64,000 nt of DNA from Microcaldota archaeon (GTDB lineage: Archaea; Micrarchaeota; Micrarchaeia; Micrarchaeales; Micrarchaeaceae): NCBI GenBank assembly GCA_021799635.1, contig JAJZAB010000002.1, positions 1 through 64,000 on the forward strand, written 5' to 3'. This document shows, one piece after another, positions 29,286 to 38,467 of the stretch. The number at the start of each line of letters is the position of its first letter. The first letter of the stretch is position 1. The position numbers and the translations under genes are program-made. The notes under the pieces were generated by a model. That model saw only the letters and a program-made list of their open reading frames with translations. It was not told the origin of the DNA and did no database searches.

Positions 29286-29762
29286 CTATTTTATGAGCTC
29301 CTTGACTATCTCCCTGCTTGCAGTCTTCTGCGGCATTACTATGTAGTCCGCACCGGCGTCTATCAGCTTCTCCCTAAGGAAATCATCGTTTGACCTTGTA
29401 GCTATGAATATCTTCTTGTTAAGGTCGCGCGATGTAAGCACTGCGAAGAGGTTCTTGGCATCGTCATCCATGGTTATAGCTATTGCCTTGGCGCTGGCTA
29501 TGCCGGCGCTCTTGAGCACCTTTGACGAGGTTGCATCTCCTTCAATGGCCTTGTAGCCCAGCTCGTTCACCTTCTTCATAACCTCGGGGCTGGTGTCAAC
29601 AACAACAAAGTCTATATTGTGCTCAACCAGGGAATCCACGACCTTCTGGCCTACTACCCCAAAGCCGCAGACTATGACGTGGCCCTTGGCCTCAATCCTC
29701 CTCTCAGCCATTGCAACACCCAGAAAGTACCTGAGGTACGCACGCGCGGGGTGGTGCCTCAT
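29286..29762 (-). CDS. Soluble TrkA-N (RCK) protein
   Basis: GHVIVCGFGVVGQKVVDSLVEHNIDFVVVDTSPE. Confidence 0.85.
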   Translation of the reverse strand: MRHHPARAYLRYFLGVAMAERRIEAKGHVIVCGFGVVGQKVVDSLVEHNIDFVVVDTSPEVMKKVNELGYKAIEGDATSSKVLKSAGIASAKAIAITMDDDAKNLFAVLTSRDLNKKIFIATRSNDDFLREKLIDAGADYIVMPQKTASREIVKELIK

Positions 29763-29898
29763 GCGGCATCACGCACTGCCCAAGCCTCCTGTTCCTCGTC
29801 CGGCACTTCATGGAATCATATCATAGCTCACACTTATATACTTTATTGCTGCTGCATCCCCACAGCCACTCCGGCTGGCTTTCCAGGAAGCCGCAAAA

Positions 29899-30972
29899 CT
29901 AGATCTGCCTATCTACAACAAACTCCAGCAGCTGTTTCAGCTTTTCCTTGCCTGCTGAATCAGGCAGCAGCTTGTCTACTCCGGCCCAGGCCTCTGCAAC
30001 CAGCCTGTTCTGGATACCGCTGGCGTGCTCAACTGCACCGGATTTCAATATCAGCGCTATTGCCTCATCCTTGAGCTTCTGGTCCTGCGTGTGCATCCTT
30101 AGTATTTCCATCAACCTGCTCCTCTCATTCTCCGGCAGGGTCCTGAACGCGTGTATTGCGTAAATGGTTATCTTGCCCTCAGTTATGTCGTCTCCCACGC
30201 CGCCCTTGTTTTTTGATACGCCGCTTGGTATTATGTTCAAGAGGTCATCCTGTATCTGGAACGCCACGCCCAAAGTAGAGCCGAACCTGCCGAGCGCAGA
30301 AGTAAGCGCGTCGTCCGCTCCGCAGATTACCCCGCCGAGCTGCGCGGCCATGCTAGAAAGCACCCCGGTCTTGCTGAATACCATCTGCATGTAGTTCTCT
30401 TCAGTTATGCCGAACGGGTCTACCAGGAAATTATGCCAGGCGATGTCTATCGCCTGCCCAACGGTGCAGCGCAGCATCTCCCTGGCGCATATGCTCATGG
30501 CGCGCCTTTTTGTCTCTGGGGTAAGCTTCGGGCTGTCGAGCAGCACCACCAAGGGGAAGAAATACATAAAATCGCCTATGTTATTCCCGATATCAATCCC
30601 AAATTTTACGTGGACTGCAGGCGAGCCTCTCCTGTCCGCGCTGCCGTCCTCTATGTCATCGTGTATCAGCGTTGCGTTGTGGATGACCTCAGGCACAAGG
30701 GAAAACTCCAGATACTGGCTGGAGTCCTTGCCCAGCGCGTCTATAACTGTAAGCATGAGTACCGAGCGCAAGCGCTTCCCGCCAAGCCCAAGGAGGTACC
30801 ACGCAGGCTCGAACACGCTTTTGTTTATCGCGTCCATGTCGTAGATGTATCCGCTCCTTCCCAGCAGGGTAGTGAGGTACTGCTCCGAAGCCTTGTGCTT
30901 CAGTACTTCATCAAGCTTTGCATTTACCTCATCAGCGCGCCTTTTCAGGTATTCATTTATATTTTCAGTCAT
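29899..30972 (-). CDS. Polyprenyl synthetase (geranylgeranyl-diphosphate synthase-like), copy 1
   Basis: LIHDDIEDGSADRRG first Asp-rich motif; second motif FQIQDDLLN. Confidence 0.9.
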   Translation of the reverse strand: MTENINEYLKRRADEVNAKLDEVLKHKASEQYLTTLLGRSGYIYDMDAINKSVFEPAWYLLGLGGKRLRSVLMLTVIDALGKDSSQYLEFSLVPEVIHNATLIHDDIEDGSADRRGSPAVHVKFGIDIGNNIGDFMYFFPLVVLLDSPKLTPETKRRAMSICAREMLRCTVGQAIDIAWHNFLVDPFGITEENYMQMVFSKTGVLSSMAAQLGGVICGADDALTSALGRFGSTLGVAFQIQDDLLNIIPSGVSKNKGGVGDDITEGKITIYAIHAFRTLPENERSRLMEILRMHTQDQKLKDEAIALILKSGAVEHASGIQNRLVAEAWAGVDKLLPDSAGKEKLKQLLEFVVDRQI

Positions 30973-30984
30973 GGCAATGCCCCA

Positions 30985-32028
30985 TCATTTCGCTCTTTTT
31001 ACCGTGTGGATTATCGAAGAACGGGCGAGCTGCTTAACCCTAGATTCAGGTATATCGGCCTCTATCTCATCGAATTTCTCTGCAGCTTCCTTGCCAAGCC
31101 TCTCCGCTTCGTTCTGGGCATACACTATAGATCCGAGCTCATTGAAAGTATCCAGCACGAACTTTATTTCCTCTTCGCTCTTTTCGGCGCGGTCCTTGGC
31201 ATATATCTCCTTTAGCCTGTTCAGGGTACCGGATGGTGCGTTATTCACGGCGTGCCACAAGATTAAGGTCTTGGTGCCCTCCCTTACATCATTTCCGATA
31301 GTTTTACCCAGCACCTCGGTTGTAGAGGTGCAGTCCAGTATGTCATCTGTTATCTGGAACGCCAGTCCGGCAGGGGTCCCGTACTCCACAATCTTTTCGA
31401 TCTTATCACCTTCTGCCTCGGCTACTATCGCACCAGCCTGCATAGGTCCGTATACCGTGTAATAAGCGGCCTTTGCATGTATGGATTTGTAGTAGTCCTT
31501 GTCAGTAAATTTCGTAATGTCCTTCACCCCGTGCCCCAGCTTGGTGTCCAGGAACTGCCCTACGTGGGTAATATCCATCATGTCGTATAGCTTGTTGAAG
31601 TACATATCACCCCTCTCCTTTCCCAGGGAGTCAGCCGCGTCCTTGGCCATTCTCCACATGATCATGTGGAGGTTGTCTCCGGCCAGCATTGCATTGTCAG
31701 TCCCGTAAAGGGCGTGCGCGCTCGGTGCGCCGCGCCTTACGAGGTTCCCATCCATGATGTCATCGTGTATAAGTATCCAGTCCTCGGATGCCTGCTGCAC
31801 CGCGGCTGGCAGGATAGCCTCATCCAAATCACCCCCATACAGGGCACACCATAGCAAGACATAGGATGGCCTCCTGTACTGGCCCTTCCTATCAACATAA
31901 ACCCTGATCATCTTTCTGTACTCTTCAGGCTCCCTTCTGTCCAGGTATTCGCATATCTTGCTGTATACTCTGTCCTTGTACAGGGCGGAGAACTGCTTGA
32001 AGTTGTCTGGAAAATCATCGTAGTTCAT
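30985..32028 (-). CDS. Polyprenyl synthetase, copy 2
   Basis: LIHDDIMDGNLVRRG and FQITDDILD. Confidence 0.9.
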   Translation of the reverse strand: MNYDDFPDNFKQFSALYKDRVYSKICEYLDRREPEEYRKMIRVYVDRKGQYRRPSYVLLWCALYGGDLDEAILPAAVQQASEDWILIHDDIMDGNLVRRGAPSAHALYGTDNAMLAGDNLHMIMWRMAKDAADSLGKERGDMYFNKLYDMMDITHVGQFLDTKLGHGVKDITKFTDKDYYKSIHAKAAYYTVYGPMQAGAIVAEAEGDKIEKIVEYGTPAGLAFQITDDILDCTSTTEVLGKTIGNDVREGTKTLILWHAVNNAPSGTLNRLKEIYAKDRAEKSEEEIKFVLDTFNELGSIVYAQNEAERLGKEAAEKFDEIEADIPESRVKQLARSSIIHTVKRAK

Positions 32029-32117
32029 AGAATTGCCACCAAATAACCAACATCTATCTCTTCCTGCCTTTTGGCATCAGGATAGATCCTGAACTTGTAG
32101 GCTCTTGCCTGTTCCAT
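32025..32117 (-). pseudogene. TnpB (IS605 OrfB) N-terminal fragment MEQARAYKFRIYPDAKRQEEID-VGYLVAIL*
   Basis: AYKFRIYPxxxRQEEID is the TnpB N-terminal signature; frame stops in an ATGA overlap with the 32028 gene start. Confidence 0.65.
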
Positions 32118-32180
32118 TAGATTCCCTTTTGTTTGTCTACGTATTCCTAAATTTTTATACCTTCTTGTTCTGCGGTTCGC

Positions 32181-32220
32181 TCTCATCCCACCGCTAAAGC
32201 ATGCGGGATTTCCAGCTCAC
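32181..32220 (-). repeat. IS200/IS605-type end-like hairpin upstream of the tnpB fragment
   Basis: Minus strand GAGCTGGAAATCCCGCatgctttaGCGGTGGGATGAGA, similar to 58999-59040. Confidence 0.4.
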
Positions 32221-32394
32221 TGTGTTAAACCTTTCCATTATCAGCTTCGTTTTGTATCATGCCTTCTAGCTTGCATCTGTTCCTATATCGGAGATGCAGT
32301 ATTTAAGCACCGATTATAATGTTTGACTATAGACGAATGCGCAGGTCATATATTTATATCAAGAACCAGCCTATTTTCTTTGTTTAGTGGTAAT

Positions 32395-33093
32395 ATGGCC
32401 AGTGCCCTATCAACTATCAACACTGAAAGGACGGAGAAGGCGGGGATGGAGATCGCCTGCGTTATACTCAAGCCGGATACTATAGCGGATGGCAGGAAGG
32501 ATGCAATAGTTGCGTATTTGAAGGACTTCTGCAAAAATAACAGCCTGACAATTGTGGAAGAGCGGCAGATACCTCCGGAAATCGCAGACCGAATGCGAAA
32601 GATGCACTTTGACGGCGATGCCAAGCTTGAAGAAACAGGGGAGAAGGTCCTGAAGGCTTTTATTCGGAGGGGGATAGACGAAGTACAGTATTCGGACTTA
32701 CTGAGAAAGCACGGCTTAGACCTCCAGGATAAGAAGAGCATAGGGCGCTGGATTATGGACGTAGAAACGCGCAGCTACGAAGGCAAGGGCAGCCACCTTG
32801 TAGTGGTTGCAGGCGAGGGTGCGATAAGCAAGCTGTTCAGCATAAGGGGAGGGTCTGATCCGATGTTTGCCGAGGATGGGACGCTAAGGCATATGTTCAG
32901 CAAAAAAATGTCCATAACTGAAATGTTTGACGGCGCAGGAGGCAAGCCGCTAGACAATGTGCTTCACATACCAGACACAATTGAGGAAACCAACCGCCAC
33001 CTGCGCGCCTACACCGGGAAGGGATACGGGGAGCTGCTGGCCGAGATAAATTCAAAGCAGCCTGACTTCGGCTGCAATAAACTGAGAAGATGA
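32395..33093 (+). CDS. ndk: Nucleoside diphosphate kinase-like protein
   Basis: IACVILKPDTIADGRKDAIVAYLKDF...LDNVLHIPDTIEETNRHL (active-site His retained); divergent. Confidence 0.7.
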   Translation: MASALSTINTERTEKAGMEIACVILKPDTIADGRKDAIVAYLKDFCKNNSLTIVEERQIPPEIADRMRKMHFDGDAKLEETGEKVLKAFIRRGIDEVQYSDLLRKHGLDLQDKKSIGRWIMDVETRSYEGKGSHLVVVAGEGAISKLFSIRGGSDPMFAEDGTLRHMFSKKMSITEMFDGAGGKPLDNVLHIPDTIEETNRHLRAYTGKGYGELLAEINSKQPDFGCNKLRR

Positions 33094-33608
33094 CAGCTGC
33101 AGAGGATAGAGGGGCAGGCCTACTTGTGGATGCCAGGATAGAGATGACGAGCGGCTCCACGCTGAAACACATCTACCACGCAGAGACCGGCAATATAACA
33201 GTGCAGAGGGAGTTGCCGAAGCCGCTACCGAATCCGTACAACTACGGATTCATCCACGGGACGCTTGGTGAGGATGGGGACGAGCTTGATGTGTTTGTGA
33301 TAAGCGGTACCAAAATCGCCCTGGGCGCCAGGGTCAGGGCCAGGCCGGTAGGGGTAATATTTATGGAGGATGAGAACGGTGTGGATGACAAGATAATTGC
33401 AACGTGGAGCGGAGATCCAGTGTACTCAAAGGTATCTGGAATAAATGAGTTAGAAGATGGGGTGATAAGCACTCTGGTCTACTACATACAGCACAACAAA
33501 GACGGGCTGCCAGGCAGGTTCGTAAAGATAAATGGTATTGGCAGCGCGAGCGACGCAGCTTCCGTAATCTCCAAAGCGCTGGATAGGGCGAGGCAAAACG
33601 GCAAGTGA
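33090..33608 (+). CDS. ppa: Inorganic pyrophosphatase, family I
   Basis: ELPKPLPNPYNYGFIHGTLGEDGDELDVFVI. Confidence 0.88.
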   Translation: MTAAEDRGAGLLVDARIEMTSGSTLKHIYHAETGNITVQRELPKPLPNPYNYGFIHGTLGEDGDELDVFVISGTKIALGARVRARPVGVIFMEDENGVDDKIIATWSGDPVYSKVSGINELEDGVISTLVYYIQHNKDGLPGRFVKINGIGSASDAASVISKALDRARQNGK

Positions 33609-33697
33609 CCACGTACCAAACAGATAAGCATGCAGGGCTGCAATGCAGGCGGCGCAGCCTGTTCAAGTAAGAAGCGCATAGATGTGCTCACCACTGA

Positions 33698-35245
33698 TCA
33701 GAAAATGTTGGTAGCCCACCACCTGGACAGCTTCTTCATCGCAACCCTGTAGCCGCTGGTGTTCTTCTTTATGTCATTTATCATCTTCTTGTATATTATC
33801 TTCTCCTGAGCGTCCAGCTTGCCCTCCTTTATTATCTCCTGCTTCTTCCCGTCCACTATGTTTGTTTCGGTCTTGCTTATCACATCCTTCTTGACCATCA
33901 GGTACCATTCGTCAAGCGAGCTTCCGGCCGTATCCTTGTCCTTGAGTATAGACATTATGTCCTTCATCTTCAGCTTCCTCTCCTTGCTGTATTTGTGCTC
34001 GTGCAGCAGCGGCTTCATCGCCGCTTTGTCAACTATCCTTTCTATGTCAGCAGGGGAGTAGCCTGCGGTTGCGCGCGCAAGCCTGCCGAAGCCTATCCTG
34101 CCCTTTGGCTTGTTTTTCATAGAATACCTGAACATTTCAACCCTCGCCCTGTGGTTTGGCGGCGACAGGTATATGTGGTCGCCGAACCTTCCGCTCCTCT
34201 TCAGCGCCGGGTCTATGTCCCAGGGCTGGTTGGTGGTGCCTATAACATATATGCCTTCCGGGTTCTCCTCCACCCCGTTCATCTCAGTAAGGAACTGGTT
34301 GACCGCCAGCCTCATGGCGGAGTTGTCCCCGCCTGCAGGGCTGCTGCCGCTCCTCTTCGTGCCTATGGCATCTAGTTCGTCAAACATTATTATGCACGGC
34401 GCGTTCGCCCTTGCCTGCTCAAACACCGCGTGCAGGTTCTTCTCTGTGTTTCCGGTGTACATGTCCACTATCTGGTTTATCCTGGCTATTATTACGTTAG
34501 CTTCCGCCTCCCCGGCTATCGCGTTGACTATGTGCGTCTTCCCTACTCCCGGGGGTCCGTACAGTATCAGGCCCAGCCCCCTCTTCTTCCCGTATTTCTC
34601 GAACAGCTGCGGCTTCTGTATCGCAAGCACAACGTTCTCATAAAGGTATTTCTTTACATCATCAAGGCCTACCACGCTGTCGAACTTGACCTTTGACCTG
34701 TAAAAATCCAGCTTTTTTATCTGCCCCTCCTCTATAACAGCGCCGCCTCCCTTTTTCATCTGGGCTTCAGCCGGCTGCTGCGCTGCGGTCGGGCCGTACG
34801 GCTTCTGCTCCATGTGTATCATGGAGTCTATGTGCTCCAGCCTGCTCTTGGCTTCAGCGTAGTCTGGATTGTTTGAGAGCGATTTCTCGTACCAGTACCT
34901 CGCGCCTAGCAGGTCGTTGTTGCTTTCGGCTATGTCGCCTATAAGCAGCGGCGCATCGAAGCTCTTTGGCTGCAGCCCAATCACCGCTTCCAGGTCCTTC
35001 TTTGCGGCCGAGTAGTTATGGACTATCCTGTTGGTAAGCGCCCTGTTGAAGTATGCATCAGCATAATCTGGCTTTATCCTTATGGCCTCGTCGTATTCCA
35101 TTATAGCTTCCTGGAACTTGCTGGATTCAAAAAGGCTGTTGCCTTTCTTCCAGTGCTCCTTGGCTTCGTCAACTACCCCTTCCTGCGCAGAAGCTCCTGC
35201 TTTAACTCCAGCATCAGTGCCTGAATTCAGATTATCACCCTGCAT
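33698..35245 (-). CDS. TPR-containing AAA+ ATPase (CDC48/Vps4-like AAA module)
   Basis: TPR repeats in N-term; LILYGPPGVGKTHIVNAIAGE, IIMFDELDAIG, IGTTNQPWDIDPALKRSGRF. Confidence 0.9.
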   Translation of the reverse strand: MQGDNLNSGTDAGVKAGASAQEGVVDEAKEHWKKGNSLFESSKFQEAIMEYDEAIRIKPDYADAYFNRALTNRIVHNYSAAKKDLEAVIGLQPKSFDAPLLIGDIAESNNDLLGARYWYEKSLSNNPDYAEAKSRLEHIDSMIHMEQKPYGPTAAQQPAEAQMKKGGGAVIEEGQIKKLDFYRSKVKFDSVVGLDDVKKYLYENVVLAIQKPQLFEKYGKKRGLGLILYGPPGVGKTHIVNAIAGEAEANVIIARINQIVDMYTGNTEKNLHAVFEQARANAPCIIMFDELDAIGTKRSGSSPAGGDNSAMRLAVNQFLTEMNGVEENPEGIYVIGTTNQPWDIDPALKRSGRFGDHIYLSPPNHRARVEMFRYSMKNKPKGRIGFGRLARATAGYSPADIERIVDKAAMKPLLHEHKYSKERKLKMKDIMSILKDKDTAGSSLDEWYLMVKKDVISKTETNIVDGKKQEIIKEGKLDAQEKIIYKKMINDIKKNTSGYRVAMKKLSRWWATNIF

Positions 35246-35303
35246 AATAAAGCCGGCGGCCTCTCCAGGCAGCCCCAGTTAATTCTATGATAAATCAATA
35301 TAT

Positions 35304-35768
35304 TTAGTCTTTTGCGTGGCCTTCGATAGAGTCAAGAAGGTTGTTTAGGCTCCTGTCGACCTCCTTTATGTGCCTCTCTTCCCTGGGGACGTTGTAAAAC
35401 CTTATCCAGCCCAGCCTTGCGCACATCGCCTTCACCGCGTCGTTCATACTCTTCATTTTCTCCGATCTTACTTTGTAGCGCCCGACGAGCTGCCTCACCA
35501 CCAGCTCGCTGTCAGAGTATACCTCAACCTTCCTCTCAAAGAAGCCGCCCACGTTGGCGGCGCACCACTCCAGCGCCATGAGCACCGCCTTGTATTCGGC
35601 GAAATTGTTGGTCTCCGCGCCGTTGTATTCCGCACGCCTCCCGGCCAGCCTGCCGTCAACATACACAACGAAGCCAGAGGCGCTAGGTCCGGGGTTTCCC
35701 CTGGCCGCGCCGTCAGTATATATGATTACTTTACCATCCTCCATAGAACCAACAGAATATTCAATCAT
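35304..35768 (-). CDS. rnhA: RNase H-like protein
   Basis: IYTDGAARGNPGPSASGFVVY...NNFAEYKAVLMALEW...VYSDSELVVRQL; ORF runs to 35897, likely start at 35768 or 35744. Confidence 0.88.
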   Translation of the reverse strand: MIEYSVGSMEDGKVIIYTDGAARGNPGPSASGFVVYVDGRLAGRRAEYNGAETNNFAEYKAVLMALEWCAANVGGFFERKVEVYSDSELVVRQLVGRYKVRSEKMKSMNDAVKAMCARLGWIRFYNVPREERHIKEVDRSLNNLLDSIEGHAKD

Positions 35769-35949
35769 ACATTGATCAAAAACATTTATCTGCGTTGCAG
35801 CTAAGCCTGCCAAGCAACTCAAACAAAATGCAACATATATAAATATGAATTGCGTAGTAAGAATGGTTGCCATAAGCTGCGTACAAACGCCGCGCAAAAT
35901 CGTTCAAAACAGCAGTATGCAACTATAGGGTACAAATCAGGTGCCTTGC

Positions 35950-36612
35950 ATGCACAAATACAACCTGGCAGAGGGGGAACTACTTGTAAGGGCTGCCAAG
36001 AACTCCATAGAGCTGTTCCTGAGGAATCCACACTTCGACAAGGCCGTTGTCTACGAGACTACGAAGCACCTCAGGGAAATGGACGGGATATTCATAACTC
36101 TCGAGCACCATCCGACCGGCGCGCTTAGGGGATGCATAGGGTTCCCCACCGCAGTATCAACAATAGGAGAGAGCGTGATAGACGCTGCAATAGCGGCCGC
36201 GTTCGAGGACCCGAGGTTCGTGCCAGTTTCAATACACGAGCTTGACAGGCTTGCAGTTGAAGTAAGCATACTGTCAAAGCTGGAAGAAATCGGGGGTGCA
36301 GCTTCGCAAAGATACAAAAAATTGGCCGTTGGAGAGGATGGCGTAATGGTGAAGTACGGCCTGCACTCCGGATTGCTGCTGCCCATAGTGGCGGTGCAGC
36401 AGGGATGGGACGCAAAGACCCTGCTAAAGGAGGCGTGCATCAAGGCTGGACTGGACGGCTTCCACTGGCTGCAGCCGAACGTCAAGGTATACAAGTTCCA
36501 AACCCAGGTTTTCAGGGAGGAGTCTCCGGGCGGCAGCGTGATTGAGGTAGAGACGAAGAAAGCTGGGCCTGAAAACCACGGCGCCGCCAAAGAGAAAACT
36601 TATAAATCCTAA
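35950..36612 (+). CDS. AMMECR1-domain protein
   Basis: GIFITLEHHPTGALRGCIGFPTA, ILSKLEEI. Confidence 0.9.
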   Translation: MHKYNLAEGELLVRAAKNSIELFLRNPHFDKAVVYETTKHLREMDGIFITLEHHPTGALRGCIGFPTAVSTIGESVIDAAIAAAFEDPRFVPVSIHELDRLAVEVSILSKLEEIGGAASQRYKKLAVGEDGVMVKYGLHSGLLLPIVAVQQGWDAKTLLKEACIKAGLDGFHWLQPNVKVYKFQTQVFREESPGGSVIEVETKKAGPENHGAAKEKTYKS

Positions 36613-36640
36613 TAATAATAGGTTAACTGCCCAAGCCCGT

Positions 36641-36751
36641 GGGCCCGTAGCTTACTAGCAAACCTGCCAGTCTGGTTTGCATGGCTAAAAGTCCGGTTGG
36701 AGCGCTCGACTGATAATCGAGAGGTCAGGAGTTCAAATCTCCTCGGGCCCA
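36641..36751 (+). tRNA. tRNA-Ile (GAT) with about 36-nt insertion in the D-arm (non-canonical intron)
   Basis: GGGCCCG/CGGGCCC acceptor, CTCGA-CTGATAA-TCGAG anticodon arm; D-arm GCTTA-[ctagcaaacctgccagtctggtttgcatggctaaaa]-GTCCGGTTGGAGC. Confidence 0.85.
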
Positions 36752-36907
36752 CTCTTGGCGTGGTTGGCGTAAGCCAATCAAGAGGTGCGTGCATTGCCAA
36801 ATTGTGCAACCGGCATTACGGACGCATGGCTTTATAATCATCAGCCCACATACTAAAACGCAGGTGTTTGGATAGAGTATAAAAATGCATCGGCCGCAAA
36901 GAAAACC

Positions 36908-37432
36908 GTGCTGGAGCCAGGGAAACAAATCCCAAACGCGCCCTCAATTTACTACGCCAAGGACGAGGACAGGATGCTTGAAATTCTCATAATAAACGGG
37001 GACTTTGCTGCGAACATAAAGGTAACCCACGCCAAGCCGAGCGACTGCCTGAAGCAGAAAACCCTGGAAAACCTCATTTCCGTTTCTTTCATAGGCAGCC
37101 CGCAATTCTACAGCTATGCGAATAATAAAAATGAATACCTGGCGCACTTCTCCATTGATGATGAGACGACAGCCAGGATTATAAAGACTTTTGATGAGAG
37201 CCCACAGATGATCATACACATGGTGTTCTCCGAAATAAGCAAGGGCTTATTCTCCGGATTGGCTGACAGCGCCGCAGGTTCAAGAATGCAGTCCTTAAGC
37301 AGCTTCAACCTGCTGAGCCAGGCGTTCCTCCAATCTACCGTTTCAATAGAGATGGACATAAGGAGAGATGCAGAGTCAAATATGTCAAAAGGGGCCGCCT
37401 CCCGCAGCATATTTATTAGAGAGGATGACTAG
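36908..37432 (+). CDS. Hypothetical protein
   Basis: 174 aa ORF. Confidence 0.6.
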   Translation: MLEPGKQIPNAPSIYYAKDEDRMLEILIINGDFAANIKVTHAKPSDCLKQKTLENLISVSFIGSPQFYSYANNKNEYLAHFSIDDETTARIIKTFDESPQMIIHMVFSEISKGLFSGLADSAAGSRMQSLSSFNLLSQAFLQSTVSIEMDIRRDAESNMSKGAASRSIFIREDD

Positions 37433-38420
37433 TAGGCAGCACGGCCACGGCGCCGCCGCGCCGCGCTTTGGTCTCGAAAGGCATGGCATCATATCCCCTG
37501 TCTGCGAGCGCGGATGCGAGCTCCAGCCTGTTCTGGCCGTAAGTTAAAACCTTCTTAGCCCCGGCTGCGTCTATGTATTCTGTGCACTGCTTAAAGTCTG
37601 CGTGGTCGCTGAGCGGGAACTGCACCTCTGTATTGAACTTCATGATCTTTGCGAATCCTGTAGCAACAGCGGTGTGCACCCTTCTGTTGCACAATTCTGC
37701 CAGGGCAGCGGCCATTGCGCCAAGGAGGCCGTTCTCCACTATGCAGACAAAATTGCCCCTGAGCAGCGATAGGTATTCATCGTTGCCCTCGTATGCCGAC
37801 GCGTAGTCAAGCTTCACTCCGTTATTCCTGTACACTCTGTTTATGGTGCTTATTTTCCTGCTCACCAGCGGGAGCACGCCCTTCTCGTTGAGTATGGATA
37901 TGAGCTCCTGAGCCTTCCCAAGCGCGTAGGTGCCGAACAACACAATGCCATCGTTCAGCTTCTGCTCCGCCCAGTACTGGATTGCATCCTCCACCTCCTG
38001 CCTTTCGCCAAACACAAGCGATGGTTGGTAATACGTCGAGTCTACTATCGCTACGTCAGCTTCCTCTATCTCTATACCCTCGCAGCTCCTCGACTTCTGC
38101 ATCTGGAAATCCCCAGTGTACACTATCCTAGAGCCGTTCACCTCATCATCAGCTACTATCTGCCTTGATCCAAGTATGTGGCCGGCGTTTATGAGCTTCG
38201 TTGATTTTGGCATCCCAACGTCAGACTGCGGCACCATGCTGCTCACGGCGCAAAGCAGATCCTTGGTAATGCCGCTGGCGTATATCCTGCTTGAGGATTT
38301 GGCAGCGGCTATGTGGTCTGAGTGTGCGTGCGATATAAAATCGATATCTGCCCCCTTTTCCTTCCTGTCAAGGGAGAAAGAAACGCCGTTAACGCTTATC
38401 ATCCAGTCGCCTGGAGACAA
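37416..38420 (-). CDS. Metallo-beta-lactamase/beta-CASP-like exonuclease family protein
   Basis: ISHAHSDHIAA, GHILGSRQI, VYTGDFQ, LSDHADFKQ. Confidence 0.85.
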   Translation of the reverse strand: MSPGDWMISVNGVSFSLDRKEKGADIDFISHAHSDHIAAAKSSSRIYASGITKDLLCAVSSMVPQSDVGMPKSTKLINAGHILGSRQIVADDEVNGSRIVYTGDFQMQKSRSCEGIEIEEADVAIVDSTYYQPSLVFGERQEVEDAIQYWAEQKLNDGIVLFGTYALGKAQELISILNEKGVLPLVSRKISTINRVYRNNGVKLDYASAYEGNDEYLSLLRGNFVCIVENGLLGAMAAALAELCNRRVHTAVATGFAKIMKFNTEVQFPLSDHADFKQCTEYIDAAGAKKVLTYGQNRLELASALADRGYDAMPFETKARRGGAVAVLPTSHPL

Positions 38421-38467
38421 ATCTCACGAAAGATTATTATACGCTGCGTTACCACGGCGCACTGGCA

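Noticed and set aside
36761-36779. GGTTGGC-GTAA-GCCAATC tetraloop hairpin after tRNA-Ile as a regulatory RNA
   Set aside because: Short isolated hairpin, could be a processing or terminator structure; no further support
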